Below, in pieces: positions 10,501-22,760 of a DNA stretch of 64,000 nt (positions are counted from its first letter, which is position 1; each line of letters starts with the position of its first letter). The notes under the pieces are model-generated. The model was given only the letters and a program-made list of their open reading frames with translations. It had not been told where the DNA came from and did no database searches. The DNA is taken from the NCBI GenBank assembly GCA_021234155.1, contig JAJEKV010000001.1:27855768-27919767 (forward strand), read 5' to 3'. Made by a program: the position numbers and the translations under genes. Source of the DNA: Isoetes taiwanensis. Lineage: Eukaryota > Streptophyta > Lycopodiopsida > Isoetales > Isoetaceae.

Positions 10501-12963
10501 AAAGAAGGGGAGTCCTACCTAGTTGAATGGAATGAAAGTGAAGGAGCAATTAAGCGTACTTATAATGGATTTAGAAAGCGGACAATAAATGTAGTGCAGT
10601 TTGATACAACTCGAAACTGCTTTTTAGCCGTTGGGGATGACTTCTCAATCAAGTTTTGGGATATGGACAATATCAATCTTCTTACCACAATTGATGCAGA
10701 TGGTGGTTTACCTGTAAGCGTCCCTGATGTTGTTTTAGCTAATGTATAATTTCTTACTGACGGCCATGATCTTCAGGCAAGCCCTCGGATTCGTTTTAAC
10801 AAAGAAGGCTCCCTTCTGGCTGTGACGACTAATGATAATGGAGTCAAGATTTTGGCCAATCAAGATGGTATAAGACTCCTGCGTGCAATTGAAACACGTG
10901 CAATTGAAACACGCAACTTTGAAAGCAAAGTGGCCATAGACCCTGCAGGAGGCAAAGTATGAATAACTAGTCTTTAAAAATTCCTTTGTATATTACAAAA
11001 CTGAACATGCCAAACAGACCTTTAATTTTAACTTCTAATATGTGTAGGGCCCAGCAGTTGGTCCTCTTTCAGGAGTGGCAAGCGCTAGTGCAGGTCCAGT
11101 AGGTTTGGAACGGAATGTTCCACCTTCAGTGTCTATGTCTGGACAGGTAATTAGTGGTGCAAAAGTTATAATATTCTAAGGAAGTTGGCATCTCAACATA
11201 TAATATAACTGTTTTGCCATTGATTTACATATGTGTGGGGCATGTTACAGAGCACCATTGACAATGGAAGGCCTTCTGAGACAAAGCCTAGAATTGTAGA
11301 GGAAACAAATGATCGAAGCAAAACATGGAAGATGACAGACATAGTGGAAGCAGGAATGTGTCGTGCAATAAGGCTGCCTGACACATTACCAGCAAGCAAG
11401 GTTAATCCTTAATGTCACTAAAATCTTTGCAGAACCAACTAATAATCTCGGCTTTCTAAATCTTCCACTGACTGAGTTACTTTATCTCCTTCCTTTTCCA
11501 GGTTTCTAGATTAATGTATACAAATGCTGGAACATCTCTGCTAGCTCTGGCATCCAATGCAGTTCACAAGTTATGGAAGTGGCAGCGTGGCGATCGGGCT
11601 GCTCCTACAAAGGTACCCATTCTTAGTTGTGTTTAATTATGACAAGGCAAATATATGTAAATGTATATAGTTCTGCTTAAACTTCTTCGTGATCATTTTC
11701 TTGCAGGCTACAACTAGTTTTGCACCTCAGTTGTGGCAACCATCAAGTGGCATTCTCATGACTAATGACATAAGTGAAACCAATCCAGAGGAGTCTGTTC
11801 CTTGTATTGCTTTGTCAAAGAATGATTCCTACGTGATGTCTGCATCTGGTGGCAAGGTGTCACTTTTCAACATGATGACATTTAAGGTTGATGCTTATTC
11901 CTTACTATCTTCTCTGGCTATATAAACCTTCCTAATACAGGTCACAATGGCAGGTGATGACAACTTTCATGCCGCCACCTCCAGCAGCTACATTCTTAGC
12001 GTTTCACCCTCAAGACAATAACATTATTGCCATTGGGATGGAGGATTCTACAATCCAAATTTACAATGTCCGAGTTGATGAGGTGAAGAGCAAGTTGAAA
12101 GGTCATCAAAAAAGGATCACGGGCTTAGCTTTCTCCAACGTATTAAATGTGTTAGTGTCTTCGGGCGCGGATGGACAGGTAATTAATGGAATTACGTACA
12201 TAGGCTGGGTGTCTTACAAACTTAGGATTGTAATGTCGGCCTAATTGTCCAACCGATACCAGATCTGCGTATGGGGTACGGATGGATGGGAGAAACGCAA
12301 GACCAAATTCATCCAAGCTCCTCCAGGCAGATCACCAGCAGGAGACACCAGAGTTCAATTCCACAATGACCAGCTTCGTCTACTGGTGGTTCATGAGACT
12401 CAACTTGCCATTTATGATGCTGCAAAACTAGAGCGAACACGTCAGGTATAAAAACTGGTATTTTCCCATAAGTCAAAGGAGGATTGTATTATACTAAGAT
12501 CGTTCAATGCAGTGGGTTCCACAAAATTCCTTCCCCGCGGCGATTTCAAATGCCACATATTCCTGTGACAGTCAACTTGTGTATGCTGCTTTCCTTGATA
12601 GTTCAGTAGGCGTATTTGAAGCCGACACTTTAAGGCCTCGTTGTCGTGTAGCTCCGACTGTCTATTTGCCTCAAGGGTGAGCAAACACTTCCTGTACATA
12701 GGGCAAAATTTTTGAAGCAAGATGTCTAATATTTTTTAATGTGATGCTACAGTGGCGCACTGGCACAACCTTTGGTCATTGCAGCGCACCCTTCAGATCC
12801 TACCCAATTCGCCATGGGTCTTTCTGATGGATCTGTACAAGTCCTAGAACCATTAGAGACAGAAGGTAAGTGGGGCGTTGCTCCACCAGCAGAAAATGGA
12901 GCGGCACCTACGTCTAGTGGAGCTACAACTACGAACCAAAGTTCAGATCAGCAACCTAGGTGA
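7512..12963 (+). CDS. TPL: TOPLESS/TOPLESS-related transcriptional corepressor
   Basis: Coding exons: 7512-7591, 7654-7833, 7920-8033, 8118-8276, 8390-8570, 8643-8766, 8917-9029, 9128-9266, 9363-9472, 9567-9636, 9771-9844, 9920-10015, 10090-10185, 10265-10392, 10479-10713, 10777-10956, 11048-11146, 11251-11400, 11502-11612, 11707-11886, 11954-12178, 12263-12445, 12513-12676, 12753-12963. All introns are GT-AG. The sum, 3402 nt, gives 1133 aa against about 1131 in Arabidopsis TPL. The start MSSLSRELVFLILQFLEEEK opens the LisH motif; CTLH and the EAR-binding TPD domain follow to about residue 210. Asn176, the residue altered in Arabidopsis tpl-1, is present in RTLINQSLNW. A proline-rich linker (about 240-320) precedes WD40 repeats to the C-terminus (for example GDDKTIKVWD, GDDFSIKFWD). 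By family, it is a nuclear corepressor recruited by EAR-motif proteins such as Aux/IAA. The frame is unbroken. Exon 16 carries a 15-bp duplication. The exact TPL/TPR paralogue is not assignable by eye. Confidence 0.97.
10882..10911 (+). repeat. 15-bp in-frame tandem duplication in exon 16 of the TOPLESS-like gene
   Basis: CGTGCAATTGAAACA occurs twice, at 10882-10896 and 10897-10911, encoding the pentapeptide RAIET twice. It lies in the variable loop between the two WD40 propellers, just before a glycine/serine/alanine-rich stretch. The frame is kept, so the protein is lengthened by five residues. Confidence 0.95.
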
Positions 12964-13689
12964 CTACACGAATTTTAAGCTCGATACTTATCTTCCACTA
13001 TCATGGCCAACGGATTCATCTGGCTGAGATCTCGCCGTCCGAGGATGCCAATACAAATTTGTAATATCGACTAAGTTTCTGCTACTTCAGCAGGTAGCCC
13101 CTCTGTATATGACTTCCAGATGTGAATTATGTATAATCATGGCCTCAACATGGAGCTCGAATCTTGTCATCGAGCACTCCTCTATATTAATTCCGATCTC
13201 CTAAAGGGTGGTCGTTCGCTCGGCACCTGCGTTTCATTATGAAGAAGTGGTTTTTTTTTTCACTTCACACTTTTCCAAGTGTTGTTGAAAGAGATTTTGA
13301 TTAAATAGTTGTTATTAGCTTAAATATATCTCTCTCAACTGCGCTCGTCTTTACAAATTCAATAATTTTCTACTCGTCTTTACAAATGCAAAGGAAAAAT
13401 TAATCAGTGTAAATCTTGGCGTACGTGTTGCAGAAGCTTGGAATGGAAAAAAAAATGCTCTGTTTCCTCTTCCTCTCCGAATCTGAACTTCATATAATAC
13501 ATCCCACCATGCTCTCCAAGGAATATCCACGATGAGCTATCTAAAATTTCCGGGGTCTTCTTGTGCTCATATGGAGCACGTAGATTTCTCTATCCCATTG
13601 CGTCATTGTAGTCGTGAACCCGGCAAATCTAGATATAGGGCACTCGAAGGAGGTAGATTGTTCATGAAAACTATTTGTTTTTCTAAATA
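12964..13689. other. 3' flank of the TOPLESS-like gene
   Basis: Presumed 3' untranslated region followed by intergenic DNA. No clear canonical AATAAA was identified close to the stop, so the transcript end is not fixed. No other gene is seen. Confidence 0.5.
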
Positions 13690-13950
13690 GGGAAAACTAC
13701 CAAAATGCCCCTATGAGTTTACGTGATTACCAAAATGCCCTTACGAGTTTCAAAATTACCAAAATGCCTCTAACTCAAATAAATGTACAAATAAATTATC
13801 AATTTGCCTCTACACACCAAACTTAATTACCAAAATACCCTTAAATTTAAATACCAAAATGCCATTACATACTAATTCTGATCAATTTACACCAAACTTA
13901 ATTATCAAAATGCCCTGTACATCAAACTTAATTACCATACCAAAATACCC
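13690..13950. repeat. Degenerate short tandem repeat based on ATTACCAAAATGCCC
   Basis: The motif ACCAAAATGCC or close variants (CCAAAATACCC, TCAAAATGCCC) recurs roughly every 15-45 bases, mixed with repeats of CACCAAACTTAATTA. It is non-coding. The spacing is irregular, so this is an old, eroded satellite-like tract. Confidence 0.65.
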
Positions 13951-14961
13951 CTACACAGTCTTGTTATGATACTTACAAGGAGCCAGTGTTTCATGTGGTG
14001 ACATGGTGATGCTATTGGAAGCATGTCATCGCCAGCCATACGCAGACCTCTTAGACGTTCAAAACCTAAACGCATGTGCACAGAAGAAGATGTAGAGAAG
14101 AGGAATATCTCTATGGAAGGTGTAATGGAAGAGACACAATGCATGTAGTTATAGGGCTCCAATTCAGTGATGATTGTGACTTCTGTAATCTCACTAATAG
14201 AATATAATATAGTTTGTATGTAGAAGGCAAATCAAATATTCTTACTAGCAGCTAAAATGTACCAAAATTGTAGGTTTCGAGTAACATCTCAAAGAGCCCA
14301 AGCATCCATCCAAGTAGCCAAAACAATGCAATTCCACATATTTTCATACCTTCTGATTCTGCTGCTATCGGATTTAGTCTGATTGATTCGTTATGCTCCA
14401 CTCAGACTAGAAGCACCGCTCCAAGTCTCTGTCCCAATTGGTCACTTGCAGTTATCAATTCACTGCCTTCTACCCTGGTCGAAAAGACCAATCTGTCCGC
14501 CCGACTGATATATCCCTTCACCGGCTGCTGTCAGGTTTGGATGCAATGAAATCCCTTCACTGGCAATCCAGTTCTTATATAGAAATCGGAAACAACTGTC
14601 CAGAGAAAAGGAAAACAGATGGCATTTTTGCAGCCACATTCTGCCCTGCGTTGCCGTGGTCTTGACCACAAGCTACGGTGGTGGATGGAGACAGACAGCG
14701 AGACAAAGCGAAAAAAATGACGCTCACTATTTGTCTTTACCTGATCGCGTCATTATATTCTTCTGGTTATAATCCAAGGTTTGCTTACAGCTGAAGAAAT
14801 TGAAAACTAAAATATTCACACGTGTTGGCGTTGCCCGAGGCTGAACCCAGAAAAATTAGCTATAAGGAAAAAAAAAATCAAAATTGGATATATGATTATC
14901 TATGGTTTGATAATACAAAATAACGTATACAAAAAATACGGTTCAAATTGTTTCAACATGT
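13951..14961. other. Non-coding stretch, nothing recognised
   Basis: Short open frames on both strands (for example 14438-14665 plus and 14460-14669 minus overlap each other) show no motif. No repeat structure is seen. Confidence 0.45.
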
Positions 14962-15531
14962 TTATGCAGCATAGCTACTGCTCCTATCGTCATCTCCATC
15001 AAAATAATCCCGATGCATGTGTATCTCATCACCCTCTACACCACGGAGAATGCTATCGTTAGCAGAATCCACGTTAGAAGCATCAATATCTCCCCCTCCT
15101 TCATCGCCTAGTCGCGCCATAATTTTCTGCAAAAGAATCATAATTAAAACATTGAGAATCAATATCATTGCGTAAATAATGTCATATGAACTTACTTCTT
15201 GATCAGTTTGGTGCAAGGGCCATGTGTTATGGCGAGCAAGATAAAGGTCCAACTCAGCAAATGACATTCTTTTAGGGAACTGGGCTTGGTCAAATGTTGG
15301 CTCTTTTCCATATTTTTGGTACTGAAGTGAAATAATATAAAAGATTTGTTAGCTTTATTTACACTTGAATAATAGAACTAAAAAAAAAAAGGAAAAAAGA
15401 AAAAAAGTTAGGAAAGTTACAAACTTCGTGACAAACGTAAGTTCACCACCACTACCAAGACGATGGGCCACACCAGTATCTTCCTTTCTAGCACTGTAGC
15501 ATAACCACTTCAATAAAGTTTTTCCTTCCTA
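14962..15531 (-). pseudogene. Relic of unnamed, probably CACTA-associated protein family, copy 1 (C-terminal part)
   Basis: Three exon-like blocks on the minus strand, with plausible splice sites: about 15531-15421 (HRLGSGGELTF), about 15321-15199 (EPTFDQAQFPKRMSFAELDL) and about 15125-14962, ending in an acidic tail and a stop. The first and last blocks align with the relic at 24846-25975: HRFGSSGQLGF there matches HRLGSGGELTF, and the acidic ends GVEGDD and GVEGDE match. The middle block has an Asp/Glu-poor, Leu-rich character with no domain I can name. The N-terminal half was not found upstream. The order of blocks and the repetitive nature recall proteins carried by plant CACTA (En/Spm) transposons, but this is inference. 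Confidence 0.5.
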
Positions 15532-16340
15532 TTATAAAGCAGTTACATTTTTCTGCCGGAGTGTAATTTCTTCCTTACAAATTACAGTGGAATGACACGT
15601 TGCGATTTAGGCATTTATGACAGACAGATGCATTTATTGCGGCCATTAATACACTGCATTTATTGTGGCCGACATCCGCCATAGCCAGACCTGTGCTTGA
15701 ACTCCGGCGCCTAGTTTTGAAGCAGAAGACGTGGGCACAGCAGCCGGCACCGGATTTGAAGAAGCTGGAGCTGGAGAATGGCGAGGAGAAGAACCCAAAC
15801 CAATCCGCCCCTTCGTCGTTATCCTTGCCGAAATATGTGTTCCCCATAGCCATTCTGGTCATGGCATTTGTGGCCAGGTTGGAGAGCCTGGAATGGAAAT
15901 TGATAGCTCTGTTTCCGGCGCTATCCTCTACAATAGATTGAATAGTGCAAGAAATTTCTTCGGATCTGATATAAAGAAAAATGTCCTGCTAAACATCGGC
16001 ATTCAGTTCTTTGAAATAATCAGTATTACCTTGAATGCACAAGCAAAAATCCCAGGTTCAATGGCATAACCAGCTTAATGGTTTCATTAAAAAGTCAAAA
16101 CTTCCCTGGTACATGCACAAGATTGCAGTGAAGGTGTTACACCAGAATCTAAACCAGCAGGCATAAGCATAGCGAAAATTTTCACTGGTGTATCACGATC
16201 CTGAAACATTATTTTCAGTGGCTACATATAACTATCTGCTGCCTAAACCAAATCGGTAGGTCCAGGCTACCCCAAACAGAGCAAATTCGAAAAATAAGAG
16301 CATGTAAATCCTTCCAGCATCTTTATATGGGATCGATTCC
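15532..16340. other. Intergenic stretch left of the hAT insertion
   Basis: Overlapping open frames on both strands at 15575-16069 (95, 92 and 112 codons) show no recognisable motif. They are mutually exclusive and I do not accept any of them as a gene. Confidence 0.4.
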
Positions 16341-16348
16341 ACCATTAC
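16341..16348 (+). repeat. Left target-site duplication of the hAT element (ACCATTAC)
   Basis: Eight bases, identical to 21741-21748. An 8-bp duplication is the hallmark of hAT insertion. Confidence 0.93.
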
Positions 16349-17132
16349 CAGGGAAAAAAATAGTGGCTAATCTTAGCAAATTGGCGAAATTATGGCCACT
16401 AAAAAAAAAAAAGAGCTAAAGTATGGCACTTTTTTTTGGGAAAAAAAAATAATTTTCGCCAAGGTCATTTCGCGCCAACCCCATCGGAGGTCCGAGTTTA
16501 GCTTAACTCCACCAACGAGAAGCTTCATTTTGGCGCTAGTTTAGCTTAACCCTGGACGTTATCATCCAAGAAAATGGCAAAGAATCGCCATTAGACCTAC
16601 GTTTTGGCCAAAATTTTATGAGGAGTTTCGCCAGGTAGACTTAGTTTTCAACAAATTTTGGCTCATTTTCGTTTGAAAAATCACATTCGTTTTTTGTTAT
16701 AGCATTCCATGCTTTGATGCAGGTCTTTGAAAGGTCGGCTTTGCCATCACTTCTTGACAATGATGCGTCTTCTACGTATTTGAATCTTCAATCTTCTACA
16801 ATCTTCTACGTACATGCTGATTTTTGAACTTTCCTCTATTTCTTTCTTCAAGCTTATAACAATAAGAGCTAGCAGATCTTCTTTGAGAGCGTAGGTCAAT
16901 TTTATTTTGCCATTTCATTTTACATGTGCATTTTGCTACATCCTATAAACTAATGATTCTTGTTGCTTTCAATGATATGGCTGTATGATTCTTGTTTGCT
17001 TTGTCAGCAATGAGGATCATTATATATATTTCTTTCATCTCTATTCTCTTATTGAATAATAGGATATGAACATTGTGGTTTAATTTTACATTAGATGCAT
17101 TGATTCATTTTGTTTGTATGCAGATTGATAAA

Positions 17133-19781
17133 ATGAAGCGGCAAGTTGGTCTTATGAAATTCTTGTCCAGCAAGAATAAGGACAATGATGTTGTGGTCAC
17201 TTCTACCAGCCAAGTTGCTATTGAATCCACATCCACGAGTATGGAAGAATCTGATCTTACTTTAACCTCCAATGATACAAACATTAGCCTTCCTCCATCT
17301 GCGCGTAGTCAAAATGTGGATGAGCCTGCAGACAAAGAGGGGGAAGTTGGCAACCCAAAGGAGAGGAAAAAGAGAAAAAATGACTACGTGATTGGACGGG
17401 CATTTAAGAAGGAGTGGCTGGCTGAATTTCCTGATATTGAATCAGTTGACATTGGTGGCATTGAGTATGTGAGGTGCAAAGTTTGCACATGGTATTATGG
17501 GAAGCAACACGAATTACAATGCAAATATGACAATATTTGCAAGCATCATGGCAAGAAGAAGACTATGAAGGTAGATGAGAACGGTGTGAAATATGAAGTT
17601 GTCGAGTTTGCCCCTGAAAATAAGCACCAAAAGAACTTGAAGAAGTATGAGTTGTATGGAATGCGCATGAAACAGATGGAGCAGAAATCCACACCTCTAC
17701 ATTTGCTATTTTCTGAGCAAGACCAGAAAGATTACAAAATCAAAAGTATACAGATGAAGGCTGTCTTTTTCTTGCTCAAAAGTGGAAGACCCATGAAACA
17801 ATTTCCAGAAATAAGAGAGCTTCTTTTATGTGCTGAATTATCGTCATGTCCTGTGTACCATTGGTCCATTCCAGCAGAATGGGAATTTGCAAGCTTTATG
17901 AACGAGACCTTAATTGATGAGCTTCGTACCATCGTTCAAAAATCTCTATTCTTGTCATTATCTATGGATGAAGTTATAGCTGTAGATAACACAAGTTGGG
18001 CTGCCATGCACCTCTATAACGTGGTTGACTACGAACGGAAATCACATTTTGTTGGCATTTTCAAATTGAGCACAAGCTCCGATGCAGAAACTCTTTTCAA
18101 TGTTATTGTTCAACATCTTTCAACTCTTGTTGGTATGAGTCCAAGGGATTGCGCCAATAAGTTGGTCTGTTTTGGAGCAGATGGTGCCTCTGTAATGCAG
18201 GGCAATAGGACTGGATTAGGAGTTAGAATCCAAACCAACTTGTCTCCCTACTTGCAGGTTATACATTGCATGAGCCATCGTACCAACTTGGCGTACAAGG
18301 TAATTTCGGATTTTTCCAATGTAAACAAAGTGGAAGTGCTGATAAAAAAAGCATATAAGTTTTTTTTGCAAGAGTCCACAAAGATGTGCAGCATTCAAGT
18401 CTTTTGCGGAAGGGCTAACAAATGGTAACAAATTGTTAAAAGATGTAGCTACAAGGTGGATATCCTTATATGCTCCTGTCAAAAGATTGTGCGAAGAATA
18501 TGCTTTCTTAATTGCTGTAATTAATGAATTCACATTTAGTGATGATGCAGCTACTGCAGCAAGTGCTAATGAGCTTCATGTCCTCTTAACCGATGGAGAA
18601 ACAATTGTTTGCAATTGAACCATTGTTGCATAAACTTCATTACTTGATCTCTATTTCTCAAGATGGAAACATATTCATACCAGAGTACAACATTGCAAGA
18701 AAGCAGATGCAAAATCAAATTGAGAATCTATATGTTGATGACTTACTTACTGGGCAAAGTTGTTTTGAAAAAGGTGATGAAAAATGTTTCAGTTTATGGA
18801 AGAAATTTGCTCAAATTGGATCAGCTTATAGCTTTCTATCATACAATGAAATGGGTGTATTATGTGCCCATGTCAGAGAAAAGCACATCGAATTGTACAT
18901 AAAGAAACCACGTGGGCGATGTAATCGTCCAATAAAGTCTGATTTTAAGATGAAGGACCTTGGCTACATTGTGGAGAAGGTCAAGCGCGACATGGCGAAG
19001 GTATGCATCTCAATTTCTGAATTTATGTTTCAAGTTTATAATATATCAGATTTATGATTTTCAAAAATGTATTCTTGCATATAACGAGTTGTATACACAG
19101 GTTGCAAATGCTTTAGCTGCAGAGTTACGCACTCGTTTCCCACCGGATGGAGTATTAGATGCATTAGGCATCGTATTTCCACAATCTTGGAACCATGTGC
19201 TCTCGGAGGAAGGTATTTCACGACTATTCAGAGCCAAAGGTAAGGTAATTGAAGAGCACTTTTGTTGTAAAAGAAGTTTCAGTGATGGGCAGATTGAGGG
19301 ACTTTTAGATTATGATAAATTAAAGGAATAAGCTCCGCTCTTTGGTAGTACTATGTACAAGCAATTTGGGGAACTTGAAGACCCCCTAGATTTTGGCGCA
19401 GTTACTCGGTTATGGCAGAAGCTTGGATCAAATACCCTCTTACGTGTGGCCATCTCAGAATACTTTAAACTTGCAGAGTTATGTTTATGCATGGTATTAG
19501 GCAGTGTTCAAGATGAGAGGTGCTTTTCCACAATGAATTTTGTTAAGAACAAGCTTAGAAACAGACTAGATGGGAATTTGGATGCAACAATGAGATTATA
19601 TTCTTGCTACCATAATATTTATGACTTTCCATATGAGAAGGCATTCCAACTTTGGTCTGATTCTTGCAAACGAAGAGGGATTAATAAGACTGTTGAAAGT
19701 ACTTCGAAGACAATTCAAGAACAAACTGGGGATGCAGCAGAAGAAGGCAATGGAATAAGCACCGTATATACTTTTGAATGA
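17133..19781 (+). pseudogene. hAT transposase (zinc-finger plus hAT dimerisation type), disabled
   Basis: The likely start is the ATG at 17133, just after an acceptor-like TATGCAG. After a Ser/Thr-rich leader comes a TTF/BED-like zinc-binding segment (EYVRCKVCTWYY, later NICKHHGKK). The catalytic core follows, with SLSMDE holding the first acidic residue, GADGASVMQGNRTGLGV the second and HCMSHRTNLA a conserved His/Cys motif. The C-terminus carries the hAT dimerisation block (SVQDERCFSTMNFVKNKLRN). Three lesions are visible. A one-base excess in a run of eight T (18360-18367) shifts the frame, with KSPQRCAAFKSF continuing in the next frame. A second shift lies near 18596-18615. An in-frame TAA stands at 19329-19331. 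An intron, 19001-19100, is GT-AG. It resembles the family that gave rise to zinc finger protein 862-like genes. Domesticated use is unlikely given the lesions. Confidence 0.9.
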
Positions 19782-20710
19782 GTAAGTTCTTAATTTCGTT
19801 ATTGAAATACTGTCATCAAATGCTTTCTGTTTTCTCTGATGCAGATTCTCTTCCATGCAGTGCTCATCATGTGCTTGTTGCCATCAGCTGACATTAGTAT
19901 ATTTTTAACATGCCATTTCCTATTTGCATATCTGCCAGAGTGAAGCCATATTCATGAAGGTAGCTAGGCCATGGCAATGGCTAACAAGCAAGTTTGCAAT
20001 CATTACATGCATGCATGAAAACAGTTTGCAATCCTGGAAGACAAGATTTTCAGGCAATTGTCACATCTATACAATGTTTAAAGGCTTCAGATTACCATGT
20101 TTTGATATTAACAGAGAGGTATTCAGAGATTTCCATACTTCTCCTTCAAGCAGTTGGACAAGTTCTGCTTATGCTGTATTCTGTTAGTTTCCTCTAGAAT
20201 CACAAAGGTATGTTGGCATGTCCCATGTTCATATTATCTACTTGCAATATGTTTTGTTAAGATGTTATGCTTTTCAGACCTGTTCAATAAATTTGCAAAA
20301 AAACACAAATCCCAGTAAGTAATATCCATGTCGTTACAGATTAAGTGCAGCACATCTTGTCTTCATCTATTCCGTTTGAGTGATGGGTTTTAGACCAGGC
20401 GTTTTAAATAAAGCCGCTGAGCTGATCGGCATGCAAAAAACACAGGTTATTCTGCATATAGATAAGTATCAGAGCAGATAAGTTCAATGGTCTATAATTA
20501 TAGCTGTATAGATTATATTTAAAAGACTTAGAAATGAAGGGGCCAGCTGCCCAACACAAATTTGAAAGGATAATTAATAGATCAGATCATCTCGAATGGA
20601 AAGTTGGCTCTACAGAAGCGATGAAGTCTGGGCAATTGGCGATACAAAGCTGAAGACTGATTTTGGCATGAATTGGCTGCAAAAGATGCTTGAATTTGAA
20701 CATTCCGGCT

Positions 20711-20935
20711 TTAAAAATTCTACTGTTCATATGGGATAATAATATCTGAAAGGCATTAAAAATTCATATGGGATAATAATATCTGAAAGGCATCGTTATA
20801 GACCATTAAAAAGGTTTCGGTAATGAAATAAAATAGTCCGGAATTGAAAATATTACTGTTCATATGTATGGGATAATATCTGGAAGGCATCGTTATAGAC
20901 CATTAAAAAGGTTTTGGTAATGAAATAAAATAGTG
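20711..20935. repeat. Internal tandem repeats in the hAT element
   Basis: The block CATATGGGATAATAATATCT followed by GAAAGGCA occurs at about 20728 and 20764, and in altered form near 20860. The longer segment ATCGTTATAGACCATTAAAA is present at about 20792 and 20888, followed each time by GGTAATGAAATAAAATAGT. The repeats lie in the non-coding right part of the transposon; subterminal repeats in hAT elements often bind transposase, which is only a suggestion here. Confidence 0.8.
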
Positions 20936-21740
20936 ATTGACATTGTAAATGTTTAAGAAGTGATATCCATAAATCCATAGTGGCCAAACATTGCAATTAG
21001 CACTTAATCTCTTAGCACATCCCAAGTTTGCAATTTTGAGTGTCGCTTTGACATTTAGTTATAAAGGCTTAGCAAAACTACCTCAATGCTTCATCTAGAA
21101 TTCAATGTGTTTTTTGTGGTCCTATAAGGAAACTCCGGTCTTGTAAAAGACCCATGAATTGGAAACAAAGCAGTTGGATGCTGCCTAGTGGCGTGACGTT
21201 AAAATACTATCTATCTATCTTTGGAATTTTGCATTTATAAATTTGTTCCCACATCAATTCTCAACCTAGAGTGTCAAAGAAATGTACTACATGGTTTTTA
21301 ATCATTTCTTTGGTCCTACAGACTTGGTTTTATGAAGAAGCCCGTGGATAAGTTTGAAATTAGTTGGGACACATCATTTGCTTTTTGGGCTTACTAATTT
21401 TAAATTTGTACCCATAGTAATGATCCTGCATAGTTTGCTAGTAATCCTATGATTGTCCCCAAACATTTTTCGTCATTCCATAGCTACTCAACACTCAAGA
21501 AACAACCACATTTAAGTTTTCCTTGGCTATTATTTGGGTCTTCAATTTCGTGCAAAATAGCCAAGTGATCGAAGATTCCATGGTTTTTTAAGCTATAGTT
21601 TAGCCAAACGTAAGAAAGTTTAGGAAGCAAAAGTTTGAAAGTTTAGCCAGACATTAGAAGCTTTCACCTCGACTTTTGGCCGACTTTAGCCAAGTCTATT
21701 CCACGACTTTTGATATAGGAGGTTCTTAATTTTTTCCCTG

Positions 21741-21748
21741 ACCATTAC
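21741..21748 (+). repeat. Right target-site duplication of the hAT element (ACCATTAC)
   Basis: Identical to 16341-16348. The inferred empty site would read GATTCC, one copy of the 8-mer, then CGGCTACG. Confidence 0.93.
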
Positions 21749-22760
21749 CGGCTACGTCAAGCAAATCTGAAACTTTTATGCTATTTTTTGCTCTTATGTG
21801 ACCAAGTACAGATCTTCAGAGAGTATCACGCCAACAAATGCACTGAAAATCCCCCTTTTCTTGAGGCCGACTATGCTATGCGGCAAAGGGCTCTGTATCT
21901 GGCCGGCAAATCAAAACAATAGCCCTAATATTTTTGCCAAACACTAACAAAGCTTAACCGTTATTTTTTGTCATTTCCATTAAGGCCAACGATTCATATT
22001 ATTATACTCCATGAGATCAACATCTGCCATAGTTTCGTCATTTTCCTTCCAAAGGCTCATTATGTATTTCGTCTTATCATGTGCCATAATATATCCAAAG
22101 GTCGTCAATATATATATAAATTAATGTGTTTGTCTCTTTCAACCAAGTCCCAAAAATTCATAACACTATAATAAAAGCATTTAGAACTTTAACTTTTATA
22201 CACATGGTATGCCTTTTGTTTATTATAGAACCAATAAAGGAATTCAATCTGCCATTTGTGTTTTCAAATGTGAGATATTGCCCAGGATCAAGTGTTTACC
22301 ACCACAATAGCCTAAACGGTCACTTTGAGGCCATAGGGTTTGTATGCCCCTACATTGATTGTCATGGGTGACCTTGAACAATACCACAGGCTCCCCAAAA
22401 TTAATTTTGGCCTTTTGTTAGAGGTGTCATTGCGAGCATCATTGGGCCTCCTCATTATGAGGAAATTTGGCCCCCTAAGGTAATCATAAATTCTCCCTTA
22501 CAAATTAGGTGTAATTTTCTGCAAATTGATAATTCTACTTGATGTTTGATGTTTGTGAACACATGAACCTTCAATAACAAAAAGTATTGACTAACTTTTT
22601 AAAAGACTAAACTAAATATTGTACTTTGTAATTTCTAAATTAGAGTTAGAATGTAAGATCTTACGAAGTTGCTTCACATCAATCTAGAATCACTTGGCCA
22701 TTGCAGAAGAGAATGTTGGACGTTAACTGGGGTCTAACTGCACAGTTTTGAAAAAGAGAA
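21749..22760. other. Non-coding stretch, nothing recognised
   Basis: AT-rich DNA with only short frames (for example 81 codons at 22126-22371) that carry no motif. Confidence 0.45.

Larger units (their letters stand above)
16349..21740 (+). mobile_element. Full-length hAT superfamily DNA transposon, 5392 bp
   Basis: The left end is CAGGGAAAAAAATAGTGG and the right end, on the complementary strand, is CAGGGAAAAAATTAAG. This gives a short inverted terminal repeat of about 11-12 bp starting CAGGG. A perfect 8-bp target duplication, ACCATTAC, flanks the element. The interior carries a hAT transposase relic (17133-19781) oriented left to right, then about 2 kb of non-coding DNA with internal repeats (20711-20935). 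Ends, duplication size and protein family agree, so the boundaries are secure. The transposase is broken, so this copy could move only with an enzyme supplied from elsewhere. The small element at 43201-44002 shares both ends. Confidence 0.93.

Noticed and set aside
17073-19781. A domesticated host gene derived from a hAT transposase
   Set aside because: It has two frameshifts and a stop, and the locus is still bounded by transposon ends and a perfect target duplication.
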